Shown: positions 7,459 to 15,746 of the stretch, in pieces
How positions within the stretch are numbered: the stretch's first letter is position 1
How the letters are laid out: every line of letters begins with the position of its first letter
Origin: Candidatus Omnitrophota bacterium
GTDB lineage: Bacteria; Omnitrophota; Omnitrophia; Omnitrophales; Aquincolibacteriaceae
Reading direction: 5' to 3'
NCBI GenBank assembly: GCA_016196565.1
Contig: JACPXK010000080.1
Span: 1 to 30,118, forward strand
DNA: 30,118 nucleotides
Notes under the pieces: generated by a model
Told to the model about the DNA's origin: nothing
Databases searched by the model: none
The model's input: the letters and a program-made list of their open reading frames with translations, nothing else
Made by a program: the position numbers and the translations under genes

Positions 7459-8444
7459 GGAACTTCGACCTGATCAAAAATGCGCTTGACGATTTGATCC
7501 GAGGTCATGTCTTCAGCCTCCGCTTCATAAGTCAGCAGAACACGGTGACGAAGCACATCCATGCCGATATGTTTGACATCATCCGGTGTGACATAGCCTC
7601 TTCCCTTCAAGAAGGCGTTGGCCTTTGCCGCAAGGGTAAGCATGATGCTTGCGCGGGGTGAAGCGCCGTACGCAATAAGAGGTTTTAAATTTTCCAGTTT
7701 GTACTGCCCCGGATCACGGGTTGCAAAGACAAGGTCCAGAATATAATCTTTGACTTTTTCATCGACATAAATTTGTGTCATCAATTCACGGAGTCTCATG
7801 AGTTCGCTAGGTTCCAGGACGGGATTGACTTCGATTTCTTTTCCGGTCGACATCCGTTCGAGGATTTCTTTTTCTTCTTTTTTGTTGGGATAGGTAACGA
7901 CCAATTTGAGCATGAAGCGATCGACCTGAGCTTCAGGAAGTGGGTAAGTCCCCTCTTGTTCAATGGGATTCTGAGTCGCCAGAACGAGAAAGGGTTTCGG
8001 CAGTGGAAAGGTTTTCTCGCCGATTGTGACCTGGCGTTCTTGCATGGCTTCGAGAAGCGCACTTTGTACTTTGGAGGGAGCGCGGTTAATTTCGTCGGCA
8101 AGAATGATATTGGCAAAAATCGGTCCAAGCTTCGTGGTGAATTGCCCGTCTTTGGGATTGTAGACCAAGGTTCCGATCACGTCCGCAGGCAAAAGGTCCG
8201 GGGTGAATTGAATGCGTTGGAATTTTGTGTGAATCGTGCGGGCCAAAGTGCGGACCGATGTGGTTTTTGCCAAACCCGGCACCCCTTCGATCAAAATATG
8301 ACCATCGGCGAGGATGGCGATCAAAAGACGTTCGATAAGATAATGCTGCCCGACAATCGCTTTGCCCATTTCACGTTGTAAGTTTTGGAAAATAGAACTA
8401 GAGTCTTTGACTTTAGCATTGATTTCTTTAATCGCGGTATCCAT
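7455..8444 (-). CDS. MoxR family AAA+ ATPase
   Basis: The 329-residue ATPase has Walker A GVPGLAKT (54-61), Walker B ILADEIN (114-120), sensor 1 ATQNP (156-160) and the EAQVDRF segment (171-177) typical of MoxR. MoxR ATPases work as chaperone-like motors together with VWA proteins, which matches the DUF58, BatD-like and VWA genes directly downstream. The start is ATG 8444, with a perfect AGGAGGT Shine-Dalgarno at 8454-8460. It is the first gene of the operon, behind its own promoter and directly after the dnaK terminator. Confidence 0.95.
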   Translation of the reverse strand: MDTAIKEINAKVKDSSSIFQNLQREMGKAIVGQHYLIERLLIAILADGHILIEGVPGLAKTTSVRTLARTIHTKFQRIQFTPDLLPADVIGTLVYNPKDGQFTTKLGPIFANIILADEINRAPSKVQSALLEAMQERQVTIGEKTFPLPKPFLVLATQNPIEQEGTYPLPEAQVDRFMLKLVVTYPNKKEEKEILERMSTGKEIEVNPVLEPSELMRLRELMTQIYVDEKVKDYILDLVFATRDPGQYKLENLKPLIAYGASPRASIMLTLAAKANAFLKGRGYVTPDDVKHIGMDVLRHRVLLTYEAEAEDMTSDQIVKRIFDQVEVP

Positions 8445-8483
8445 TAAATGACGACCTCCTGAATGGGTTTAGGAAAGGGATTC

Positions 8484-8495
8484 ATAACGCGTTAT
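8484..8495. promoter_or_regulatory. Perfect 12-bp palindrome overlapping the moxR promoter (candidate operator)
   Basis: ATAACGCGTTAT is a perfect palindrome. It covers the predicted transcription start and touches the last bases of the -10 element of the moxR promoter, which is where a dimeric repressor would block transcription. I do not recognise the site as that of a known regulator. Confidence 0.4.
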
Positions 8496-8522
8496 TGTAC
8501 TTGTGCTTAGAGGGATGATCAA
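8494..8522 (-). promoter_or_regulatory. Sigma70-type promoter of the moxR-bat operon
   Basis: Read on the - strand, TTGATC (-35, 8517-8522) is followed by exactly 17 bp and TACAAT (-10, 8494-8499, 5 of 6 consensus bases). The predicted start of transcription is near 8487, about 40 nt before the moxR ATG. The -35 begins inside the T-tract of the dnaK terminator, so dnaK and moxR look like separate units. Confidence 0.6.
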
Positions 8523-8565
8523 TAAAAGAAAACGGCCTTCTTGCTTATAATAAGTAAGAAGGCCG
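8519..8565 (-). terminator. Rho-independent terminator after dnaK
   Basis: The stem lies at 8533-8565: ten perfect outer pairs (CGGCCTTCTT with AAGAAGGCCG), one mismatch, then four more pairs closing a 3-nt loop. On the - strand the stem is followed by TTTTCTTTTATT (8521-8532). The hairpin starts about 22 nt after the dnaK stop, the textbook arrangement. Confidence 0.93.
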
Positions 8566-8587
8566 CTCTGAATTGTTCAAAACTTCG

Positions 8588-10522
8588 TTATTTGGACTTT
8601 CCCTTATCTTTCCCTTCTTCATCCACGACTTCATAATCAGCATCCACGACATCTTCTTTTGAGGCGCCCGGCTGAGCTTGCTGGCCGGGGGTTGCGCCTC
8701 CCGCGGGTGCTTTTTTTGCGGCTTCCTCGTAAATCTTCTGAGCAATCGTATGCGAAGCGGTAGAGAGTTTTTGAGTGGCTTGCTGAATTTTATCGACAGC
8801 CTCAGACTTAAGAGCTTCTTTGGCTTCTTTTAAGGCTTCCTCAACACGTTTTTTCTCATCCTCCGAAATCTTTGCGCCGTGTTCGGTCATGCTTTTTTCA
8901 GTCGCATAGATGAGATTATCGAGCTGATTTTTAGCCGTGATGGCTTCATGCTTTTGCTTATCGTCTGAAGCATGTTCCTGGGCTTCTTTGACGAGCTTGT
9001 CGATTTCTTCCTTGGAAAGTCCCGATGAGGATTCAATCCGTATTCTCTGTTCTTTCCCGGTCCCGAGGTCTTTGGCCGAAACATGCACAATGCCGTTGGC
9101 ATCGATATCGAAAGTAACTTCGACTTGCGGAACCCCGCGAGGCGCAGGCGGAAGTCCTTCCAGATTGAAAATTCCGAGGACTCGATTGTCCCCCGCCATT
9201 TCCCTCTCCCCTTGCAAGACCTTGACGGTGACCGCCGTTTGATTATCGGCAGCCGTAGAGAATATTTCTGATTTCTTGGTCGGGATTGTGGTATTTCTTT
9301 CGATCAGCTTTGTCATGACACCACCGAGAGTTTCAATCCCCAGCGATAGCGGTGTGACATCCAGAAGAAGGATATCTTTCACATCGCCTTTAAGAACGCC
9401 GCCTTGAATGGCAGCGCCGATGGCCACAACTTCATCGGGATTGACCCCTTGATGCGGTTCTTTACCAAAAAGTTTTTTCACCTTTTCCAGAACCGCCGGC
9501 ATTCGGGTTTGACCGCCGACCAAAATGACTTCGTCGATATCTTCCGCTTTTACGCCCGCATCTTGCATGGCTTTCAAACACGGATTAACAGTTCTTTCGA
9601 TCAAATCACCGACTAATTGTTCCAATTTTGCGCGGCTGAGACTGATCAGAAGATGTTTGGGGCCGGAGGCATCGGCCGTGATAAAAGGCAGATTAATTTC
9701 CGTATTTTGTGCGGTAGAAAGCTCGCATTTGGCTTTTTCGGCGGCTTCTTTCAACCGCTGTAAGGACATTCGATCTTTGCTCAAATCAATGCCTTCATTT
9801 TTTTTGAATTCGGCGATGAGCCATTCGATGACTTTTTGGTCAAAGTCATCACCGCCCAAATGAGTATCCCCATTCGTGGCTTTTACTTCAAACACACCTT
9901 CGCCGAGTTCCAGAATTGAAATATCAAAGGTACCGCCGCCCAAATCATAAACGGCAACAGTTTCGTCTTTCTTTTTATCTAATCCATAGGCCAAGGCTGC
10001 CGCGGTAGGCTCGTTGATAATGCGCAGGACTTCGAGTCCGGCAATCGCACCGGCATCTTTAGTGGCCTGTCTTTGAGAATCATTGAAATAGGCTGGAACC
10101 GTAATAACGGCCTGCTTGATGGGTTCTCCTAAAAAAGCTTCCGCATCCGCTTTTAGTTTTTGTAAAACCATAGCGGAAATCTCAGGCGGAGTATAATCGC
10201 GATTTTCGATGGGAATATGAATGACGGCTTCTCCGTGTTTGCCTTTTTTGGCTTTAAAAGGGACAAGTTTGCTTTCTTGTTCCACCTCTTCAAAGCGGCG
10301 GCCGATAAAACGTTTGGCGCTAAAAACGGTATTTTCCGGATTTGTAATCGCTTGCCTTTTCGCGGCTTGTCCTACCAGACGCTCGCCGGTTTTTGTGAAT
10401 GCTACGACGGAGGGAGTAGTTCGGTTTCCTTCTTTGTTAGCAATAACCTTTGGTTCTGAACCTTCGATAATTGCCATGCATGAATTCGTCGTTCCTAAAT
10501 CAATTCCTAAGACTTTAGCCAT
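8588..10522 (-). CDS. dnaK: Chaperone protein DnaK (Hsp70)
   Basis: The 644-residue Hsp70 has the full family length. The ATPase domain shows GIDLGTTNS (6-14), [28 protein letters not shown] and YDLGGGTFD. The linker and substrate domain show [17 protein letters not shown] and [14 protein letters not shown]. The C-terminus ends with the conserved [12 protein letters not shown] followed by a Lys-rich tail. It refolds and holds client proteins with DnaJ and GrpE, neither of which is adjacent here. The start is ATG 10522 behind AAAGGAG, 8 nt upstream. No CIRCE element (TTAGCACTC-N9-GAGTGCTAA) is seen upstream, so HrcA control is not indicated; a sigma54-like site is the only notable upstream signal. 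A strong terminator follows. Confidence 0.99.
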   Translation of the reverse strand: MAKVLGIDLGTTNSCMAIIEGSEPKVIANKEGNRTTPSVVAFTKTGERLVGQAAKRQAITNPENTVFSAKRFIGRRFEEVEQESKLVPFKAKKGKHGEAVIHIPIENRDYTPPEISAMVLQKLKADAEAFLGEPIKQAVITVPAYFNDSQRQATKDAGAIAGLEVLRIINEPTAAALAYGLDKKKDETVAVYDLGGGTFDISILELGEGVFEVKATNGDTHLGGDDFDQKVIEWLIAEFKKNEGIDLSKDRMSLQRLKEAAEKAKCELSTAQNTEINLPFITADASGPKHLLISLSRAKLEQLVGDLIERTVNPCLKAMQDAGVKAEDIDEVILVGGQTRMPAVLEKVKKLFGKEPHQGVNPDEVVAIGAAIQGGVLKGDVKDILLLDVTPLSLGIETLGGVMTKLIERNTTIPTKKSEIFSTAADNQTAVTVKVLQGEREMAGDNRVLGIFNLEGLPPAPRGVPQVEVTFDIDANGIVHVSAKDLGTGKEQRIRIESSSGLSKEEIDKLVKEAQEHASDDKQKHEAITAKNQLDNLIYATEKSMTEHGAKISEDEKKRVEEALKEAKEALKSEAVDKIQQATQKLSTASHTIAQKIYEEAAKKAPAGGATPGQQAQPGASKEDVVDADYEVVDEEGKDKGKSK

Positions 10523-10563
10523 TTTAATTTCTCCTTTGATGGGATTGTTTCCTGCTGTATATG

Positions 10564-10579
10564 ATCAATATCCATGCCA
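10564..10579 (-). promoter_or_regulatory. Possible sigma54-type promoter upstream of dnaK
   Basis: The - strand reads TGGCATGGATATTGAT, compared with the -24/-12 consensus TGGCACGRNNNTTGCW. The GG and spacing are right and 14 of 16 positions fit, but the C of the -12 GC is replaced by A. Transcription would begin near 10552, leaving a UTR of about 29 nt with the Shine-Dalgarno. A separate -10-like TACAAT (10611-10616 on the - strand) lacks a good -35. The call is speculative. Confidence 0.25.
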
Positions 10580-10690
10580 TGTCTGAGATTAATTTGCCAC
10601 TCGGTCAAAATTGTAACCTATTGTTTAATATAGAGTTAGAACTGCCTATTGAAGAACCGCCGCGGCGAAAAATAGATCGTATTATTTTGT

Positions 10691-10717
10691 CACAGTTAAT
10701 TGTGTGCCTAATTGGCA
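10691..10717. other. Imperfect palindromes after the NtrC-type gene
   Basis: The 197-bp gap before dnaK begins with a near-palindrome CACAGTTAATTGTG (10691-10704, one mismatched pair) next to TGCC-TAATT-GGCA (10705-10717). They lie directly after the stop of the regulator gene. They could be a weak terminator or a regulator-binding region for dnaK; no T-tract follows, so neither is clear. I see no small gene in this gap. Confidence 0.25.
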
Positions 10718-10719
10718 AT

Positions 10720-12090
10720 TTATAGTTTGTATTCTTCGATTTTCCGGTACAAAGTGCGGCGGGAAATACCTAATTTTTTAGCGGCGATGGATTTATTGCC
10801 ACGGCATTCCAAGAGAGCTTGCTTAATGACTTCGCGCTCGACTTCCATCAAATTTTTGGATTGAGTCAATGCGGGAGTCGTAGTCGAGGAGCTGAGAAAA
10901 CGCGGGGCCCCCTGTCGAATATCTTCCGGAACATTCGTAATCCGGAGTAGGGACTCATTACTCAAAACCACCATGCGTTCCACAATATTTTTTAATTCCC
11001 GAATATTTCCCGGCCAATCATAGGCGGTCAATGCCGCACGCGCGTCGGAGTCAACTCCCGTGATTTTTTTGCCGTTAATTTCCGCGAAATATTTAATGAA
11101 ATAATCCAGCAAGGGTGAAATGTCTTCGCGGCGGTCTCTTAAGGGAGGCAGCTTAACGTAAATTACATTGATCCGGTAATACAGGTCCTCCCGGAACCGT
11201 CCTTGGCTCACCTCGTCACGTAAATTTTTATTGGTCGCACAAACCAAGCGGACATCCACGCGAATAGTTTTTGTGCCGCCGACACGTTCAAATTCCCCAT
11301 CCTGAAGAACGCGCAAAAGTTTGACTTGAGTCTCCGCGGAGATTTCTCCGACTTCATCCAGAAACAGCGTGCCTTGATGAGCGCGCTCGAACCGGCCGAT
11401 TTTCCGTTCCGTGGCTCCGGTAAAAGACCCTTTCTCATGCCCGAAAAGTTCGCTGGCGAGCAGGGTTTCTGTCAGTGCCGCACAATGAACCGCAATAAAA
11501 GGCTGATTCAAACGGGAGCTTAATTTATGAATCCGGTGGGCAATGAGCTCTTTACCGGTCCCGCTTTCCCCCTCAATAAGGACGGTGGAGTTGGATTTCG
11601 CGATTTTGTCGACGGTTTTTAAGATGTCTTTCATTTTTTGTGAAGCCGCTAAAATCTCTCCCCGTTCAAATTTTTCGCTGAAAAGGGCTTGGCGTAACTC
11701 TCGGTTTTCTTCCTGAAGGTTTTTGGCGGCCAAGGCTTTAGTGACGAGAAAATCAAGTTCTTCAAGATTGACCGGCTTGGTCAAGTAATAATAAGCGCCT
11801 TTTTTCATGGCTTTGACGGCATCTTCAACGGAACCGTAAGCGGTGAGCAAAATCACACTCGCTTTGGGATCTTGGGAGACGATTTTTTCGAGAACGGCGA
11901 GACCGTCCAATTTCGGCATTTTGATATCACATAAAACCAGGTCCGGTTTTTCCGTCCGGTAGGTTTCTAATCCTTCGACGCCGTCCGCTGCCAAAAGCAC
12001 TTCATAGCCTTTGGCTTCGAGAAATTGCTTCAATCCCTCCCGGGTGTTTTTTTCATCCTCAATAAGAAGTAGGGTTGCAAATAAGGGCAT
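10720..12090 (-). CDS. NtrC-family sigma54-dependent response regulator
   Basis: The 456-residue protein has the three standard parts. A receiver domain (about 5-120) has the acidic pair E11/D12, phospho-acceptor D55 in CDIKMP, T83 and K105. An AAA+ domain (about 145-380) has Walker A GESGTGKE (174-181), the sigma54-contact loop GSFTGA (221-226; consensus GAFTGA), the Walker B LFLDEVGE and an Arg-rich YYRINV segment. A Fis-type helix-turn-helix ends the protein (NKSIAAKKLGISRRTLYRKIEEY). It should activate RpoN promoters after phosphorylation by the kinase encoded 5 nt upstream. Targets cannot be read from the protein. It is the last gene of the hisI-trp-kinase run. Confidence 0.97.
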   Translation of the reverse strand: MPLFATLLLIEDEKNTREGLKQFLEAKGYEVLLAADGVEGLETYRTEKPDLVLCDIKMPKLDGLAVLEKIVSQDPKASVILLTAYGSVEDAVKAMKKGAYYYLTKPVNLEELDFLVTKALAAKNLQEENRELRQALFSEKFERGEILAASQKMKDILKTVDKIAKSNSTVLIEGESGTGKELIAHRIHKLSSRLNQPFIAVHCAALTETLLASELFGHEKGSFTGATERKIGRFERAHQGTLFLDEVGEISAETQVKLLRVLQDGEFERVGGTKTIRVDVRLVCATNKNLRDEVSQGRFREDLYYRINVIYVKLPPLRDRREDISPLLDYFIKYFAEINGKKITGVDSDARAALTAYDWPGNIRELKNIVERMVVLSNESLLRITNVPEDIRQGAPRFLSSSTTTPALTQSKNLMEVEREVIKQALLECRGNKSIAAKKLGISRRTLYRKIEEYKL

Positions 12091-12095
12091 AGGAT

Positions 12096-13274
12096 TTAAA
12101 GAGATAACTCTTCCGTTTCATTGGTTAATTGAAGTTTGCTCCGGTGCATGGGCAGTAAAAGGGTAAAGGTTGTCCCCTTCCCCACCTTACTGATGACTTC
12201 GATTTTGCCGCCGTGTTCTGCGATATGATTGTAAACGCTCATTAATCCGAGCCCCGAGCCTTCTTCCTTGGTCGTGAAATAAGCTTCGAAAATATGAGGC
12301 AGGTCCTTTTCCGGGATTCCCCTTCCATTATCCTGAAACCGCAAAATCGCGACATTGTCTTTATGCGAACTTAAAATTTTCACCATTCCGCCGCTGTCCA
12401 TTGCCTCCATGGCATTTTTAATAAGATTGATAAAAACAGGATAAAGACGCTCCCGGTCCATTAAAAAGGGGACGAGTGTTTTGTCGGGACGGAATTCAAG
12501 AGTCATTTTGCGTTCCGCGAATTCAGGTCGCATAAAATTCACCGCTTCTTCGACGATCGAATTTAAATCCTCCATTTTGAACCGAAGCGGCGGTTTTCTT
12601 GTTGCTTTTAAAAATTGCCGCACGATTTTATCAAGACGGTTTGTTTCCGTGGTCAAGATATTAAGGTTTTTACCCAAAATCGCCCGCTTAGCGGCCGGCA
12701 AAGTTTTGATTTCCTTTTTTAATAGTTCGAGATGAATGACAAAGGAATTAAGAGGGTTGCCGATTTCATGGGCCAAACCTGCGGCGAGTTTTACCATGCC
12801 TTCGATACGGGCGAACCGTTCCTGTTCGGATTGTTTCGTCTTTCTTCCCGTGATATCGGAAATAATCATGAGAATTGTTTTTGCCTTCAAGTCGGATAGA
12901 GGAATTAACGCAATCCTTAAGAAACCCTCGCGCGGGTTTAAAACGCGGAAGTCCTGGACAATTTTGCCGGGTAAGTTCTTTAAATGTTCTCGGATAAAGC
13001 GCGTCAATGAGGCGTCATCAACAAAATCATAAAGTTTTGTTTTCTGAATGTTCTGGAGGGGAGCATTGTACCAGGAGGAAGCCGACCGGTTGAGGAATAA
13101 AATTTGCCCCCGTTCGTCTGACAAAACAACACCTTCTTCGAGTTCCTGCAAAACCTGATCGAAAAGGTCCTTCTCATCATAAAGCTCTTTAATATAAGTA
13201 CGAATCGACTCGTGATCGAGCCGGTCGATATGCTCTAAGAGTTTATGAGTGAATCCGGTTCTCCGTTCAGGCAT
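12096..13274 (-). CDS. PAS-domain sensor histidine kinase (NtrB-like), cytoplasmic
   Basis: The 392-residue kinase has no membrane helix or signal peptide. A PAS domain (about 38-145, beginning VLQELEEGVVLSDERGQILFLNR) is followed by the HisKA region with H-box LAHEIGNPLN (phospho-acceptor H169). The ATPase domain has the N-box NLIKNAMEAM, G1 DNGRGIP and G2 GSGLGLMSV. It resembles NtrB/AtoS-type kinases that sense an internal signal through PAS and phosphorylate an NtrC-type partner, which is encoded 5 nt downstream. The ATG at 13274 overlaps the end of trpF by 8 nt, so it is likely expressed with the trp genes. The ligand is unknown. Confidence 0.95.
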   Translation of the reverse strand: MPERRTGFTHKLLEHIDRLDHESIRTYIKELYDEKDLFDQVLQELEEGVVLSDERGQILFLNRSASSWYNAPLQNIQKTKLYDFVDDASLTRFIREHLKNLPGKIVQDFRVLNPREGFLRIALIPLSDLKAKTILMIISDITGRKTKQSEQERFARIEGMVKLAAGLAHEIGNPLNSFVIHLELLKKEIKTLPAAKRAILGKNLNILTTETNRLDKIVRQFLKATRKPPLRFKMEDLNSIVEEAVNFMRPEFAERKMTLEFRPDKTLVPFLMDRERLYPVFINLIKNAMEAMDSGGMVKILSSHKDNVAILRFQDNGRGIPEKDLPHIFEAYFTTKEEGSGLGLMSVYNHIAEHGGKIEVISKVGKGTTFTLLLPMHRSKLQLTNETEELSL

Positions 13275-13905
13275 GTTGGCGCCGTTTTTCTCCTTTGGCT
13301 AATCGGATGAATTGTTCCAAGAGTTCGAGATCTTTACGGCCGGGACTTTTTTCGACGCCGCTTGCCACATCGACGGCAAAAGGTTTTATTTTTTCAATAA
13401 CCTCAGCGACGTTTTGCACATTCAGGCCTCCGGCGATAAAGAGTTTTTCATGAACAAAAGGACGATCCCCGATTAACTTCCAATCAAAGGGAATGCCCGT
13501 CCCCCCTTTGGAGTCTTTACTGTAAGTGTCAAAAAGAAACGAAGTGACATTATATTCGTCAAGGCGTTTAAGGCTCATGGCATCTTTAATATGAAAGGTT
13601 TTGATGACCTCAAAACCTTCGTCCATAAAATACTGGCAGTAACGCGCAGTCTCATCCCCATGGAATTGAAGAATTTTGAGCCCGAGTTCTTGGGCAATGC
13701 GCTTGACCTCGTTTTTCGGCTGATTGCAAAAAACCCCCACAAAATTTTTATAATGCGGCAGCTGGCGGATGATTCCATGGGCGGCAAGCGAATCGATTTT
13801 CCGTTTGCTTTCCGTGAAAATAAATCCGATATAGTCGGCCCCAAAAGAAATGGCGGCTTTGGCATCCTCAATATTGGTATTACCGCAAATTTTAACTTTC
13901 GCCAT
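13267..13905 (-). CDS. trpF: Phosphoribosylanthranilate isomerase
   Basis: This 212-residue TIM-barrel enzyme converts phosphoribosylanthranilate to the carboxyphenylamino-deoxyribulose phosphate in tryptophan synthesis. Seen motifs: VKICGNTNIEDA at the start (the usual ICGLT with Asn in place of Leu), LQFHGDE, GGTGIPFDW, FIAGGLN and VDVASGVE..PGRKD. The ATG at 13905 is chosen over the longer open frame (to 13968) because it gives the conserved MAKVKICG N-terminus and has AAGGGA just upstream in the 13-nt gap after trpC. The stop lies inside the start of the histidine kinase gene (8-nt overlap). Confidence 0.96.
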   Translation of the reverse strand: MAKVKICGNTNIEDAKAAISFGADYIGFIFTESKRKIDSLAAHGIIRQLPHYKNFVGVFCNQPKNEVKRIAQELGLKILQFHGDETARYCQYFMDEGFEVIKTFHIKDAMSLKRLDEYNVTSFLFDTYSKDSKGGTGIPFDWKLIGDRPFVHEKLFIAGGLNVQNVAEVIEKIKPFAVDVASGVEKSPGRKDLELLEQFIRLAKGEKRRQHA

Positions 13906-13918
13906 GATATCCCTTCGA

Positions 13919-14710
13919 CTAATGGTGATGCTTGCCGAGCAAATCTTCCAATGCCCCGACAATATCATCCGATTTCATTAAATGAGTCCCAACCAGAAAA
14001 CTATGAACCCCGAGGCTTTTATAAGTCATCAAATCCGTATGGGTTTTCAGTCCGCTTTCGACCACGATCGGAATTCCCTTGGGGACATGCGGGATAATCG
14101 CCTGAGCACGGTGCGGATCAACCGACAAAGTTTGTAAATCACGGTTATTGATCCCGATGATTTCCGCGCCCGCCGTAACGGCCTTTTTTAAATCTTCCAT
14201 GGTATGGACCTCAACCAGGGCATCCATTTCGAAACGCTTTCCCAAATCAATAAGATTTTTAAGCTCTTCTTCGGTCAAGATGGAAGCAATCAGCAGATAG
14301 GCGTCCGCTTCGAGCAAAACAGTTTCATAAATTTGAAAGCTTTCTAAAATAAAATCTTTTCGCAGAATCGGAAGCGAAGTGACCTGCCGCACGGTTTTGA
14401 GATAACTCGGGCGCCCTTTAAAATAATGGGTCTCGGTTAATATGGAAATAGCCTTGGCACCCCCAAATTCATAGTACCCGGCAATTCGCAAAGGTTGAAA
14501 GTCTTCCCGCAAAACTCCTTCCGAGGGCGAAGCCTTTTTGATTTCACAAATCAGATTCAAAGTCCGGCTTCCGGAAACAGCCTTCTTAAACGAACGGACC
14601 GGTGAACGTGCCGAACTTTCGGCCGCCTGTTTTAAGCGGTGAAGCGGAAAACGGCGCTTAAGTTCTTCAAGGTCTTTTCGCTTATGGGTCAAAATATCAT
14701 TAAGAATCAT
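13919..14710 (-). CDS. trpC: Indole-3-glycerol phosphate synthase
   Basis: This 263-residue TIM-barrel enzyme closes the indole ring from the TrpF product. Motifs are intact: CEIKKASPSEG (about 55-65, with the catalytic Glu/Lys), LRKDF (116-120, catalytic Lys), INNRDL (187-192) and VESGL (217-221). The start is taken as ATG 14710 because MILNDILTHKRKD matches the usual N-terminus. A GTG at 14734, overlapping trpD by 8 nt, would add eight residues and cannot be excluded. It ends with a His run (KHHH). Confidence 0.95.
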   Translation of the reverse strand: MILNDILTHKRKDLEELKRRFPLHRLKQAAESSARSPVRSFKKAVSGSRTLNLICEIKKASPSEGVLREDFQPLRIAGYYEFGGAKAISILTETHYFKGRPSYLKTVRQVTSLPILRKDFILESFQIYETVLLEADAYLLIASILTEEELKNLIDLGKRFEMDALVEVHTMEDLKKAVTAGAEIIGINNRDLQTLSVDPHRAQAIIPHVPKGIPIVVESGLKTHTDLMTYKSLGVHSFLVGTHLMKSDDIVGALEDLLGKHHH

Positions 14711-14726
14711 GGCGTCCGTTGCAGTC

Positions 14727-15746
14727 TCATGCACGATTTGATTTTTTTCTTAGTCCGCAAAGGGCTTGATATGCCCGTCCTGAATCAATGCTTTGCTCCG
14801 CCAGACGAATCCCGTGGCGCATATTTTTGGCGATGCCGGCGGTATAAAGCCCAGCGGCGCTATTGAGAATGACGATATCCCGCTTCGGTCCGTGCAATTT
14901 GCCGGTTAAAATTTTCATCGCGAAGGCTCGATTGGCTTTGACCGAGCCGCCCTCTAAATGTTTCTTCGCGGCTTTTTTAAGGCTAAATTGTTCGGGCTTC
15001 CAAGTTTGGTATTGAATTCGATTTTTTTGGACAAATGCAATTCGAGTCGGCGCGGAAAGCGAAATTTCATCCATCCCGTCTTCGCTTGAGCAGATGAGCG
15101 CGCGTCGGAGTTTTGATTTTTTTAGAATCTCGGCAAATATCTTAATATGACTTAATTTCGAGACGCCGATTAATTGATAATCCAGAATAACGGGATTGAT
15201 CAGCGGCCCAAGATAATTAAAGATGGTTCGTGTACGTAAAGCCTTTCGAAGCGGCTGGAGCTTTTTAAAAACGGGATGATAAAGCGGGGCATGAAAATAA
15301 CCGATCCCGCATTGTTTGATAGCGCTTCGCATTTTTTGAGGCGAGGCATCGAGCCGAATCCCTAAGGCTTCAACCAAATCCGAACTTCCGCATTTTGACG
15401 AAAGAGAGCGATTGCCATGTTTTGCTACTTTGGCTCCCGCCCCGGCCATAACCAAAGCCGCAAGGGTGGAAACATTGATGGAATGGCTTTGATCACCGCC
15501 CGTTCCACATGTATCGATTAATCCTTTAATCGCAACACGGCGGGGCGGCTCCAGTTTTTTAATCGCTTGAAGACAGCCTTCGATTTCTTGAACGGATTCC
15601 CCTCGATAGGCCAATATCAAAAGCAAGGATTTTGATATTCTTTCGGATAACTTTCCCAACACCATGGCATGAAAAATTCGCTCAGACCTTGACTTAGAAA
15701 GTTTTTGCTTTTGAAGTAACTCAACCATATCTTGCTGAAGCTGCAT
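14727..15746 (-). CDS. trpD: Anthranilate phosphoribosyltransferase
   Basis: This 339-residue enzyme transfers phosphoribose from PRPP to anthranilate. Motifs are the PRPP loop CGTGGD (80-85) followed by INVSTLAA, and KHGNRSLSSKCGSSD (109-123), with the later DGMDE metal-binding segment. After GTGGD the usual G-x-x-T-F-N is QSHSIN, a mild variation. It is a stand-alone TrpD, not fused to TrpG. The start codon shares one base with the trpG stop (TAATG), which implies coupled translation. Confidence 0.96.
   Translation of the reverse strand: MQLQQDMVELLQKQKLSKSRSERIFHAMVLGKLSERISKSLLLILAYRGESVQEIEGCLQAIKKLEPPRRVAIKGLIDTCGTGGDQSHSINVSTLAALVMAGAGAKVAKHGNRSLSSKCGSSDLVEALGIRLDASPQKMRSAIKQCGIGYFHAPLYHPVFKKLQPLRKALRTRTIFNYLGPLINPVILDYQLIGVSKLSHIKIFAEILKKSKLRRALICSSEDGMDEISLSAPTRIAFVQKNRIQYQTWKPEQFSLKKAAKKHLEGGSVKANRAFAMKILTGKLHGPKRDIVILNSAAGLYTAGIAKNMRHGIRLAEQSIDSGRAYQALCGLRKKSNRA

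Noticed and set aside
7773..8381. 202-codon open frame antisense to moxR
   Set aside because: It lies wholly inside a conserved ATPase gene, has no recognisable motif and is Phe/His-rich in the way typical of antisense frames.
10658..10667. CGCCGCGGCG palindrome as terminator of the NtrC-type gene
   Set aside because: It has no loop unless the stem shrinks to 3 bp, and the T-run lies before it rather than after it on the - strand.
10523..10719. CIRCE heat-shock operator before dnaK
   Set aside because: The consensus TTAGCACTC-N9-GAGTGCTAA is not present on either strand, and no sigma32-like -35/-10 pair is seen.
13591..14097. 168-codon + strand open frame across trpF/trpC
   Set aside because: It spans the junction of two clearly conserved genes on the other strand and has no motif or ribosome site.
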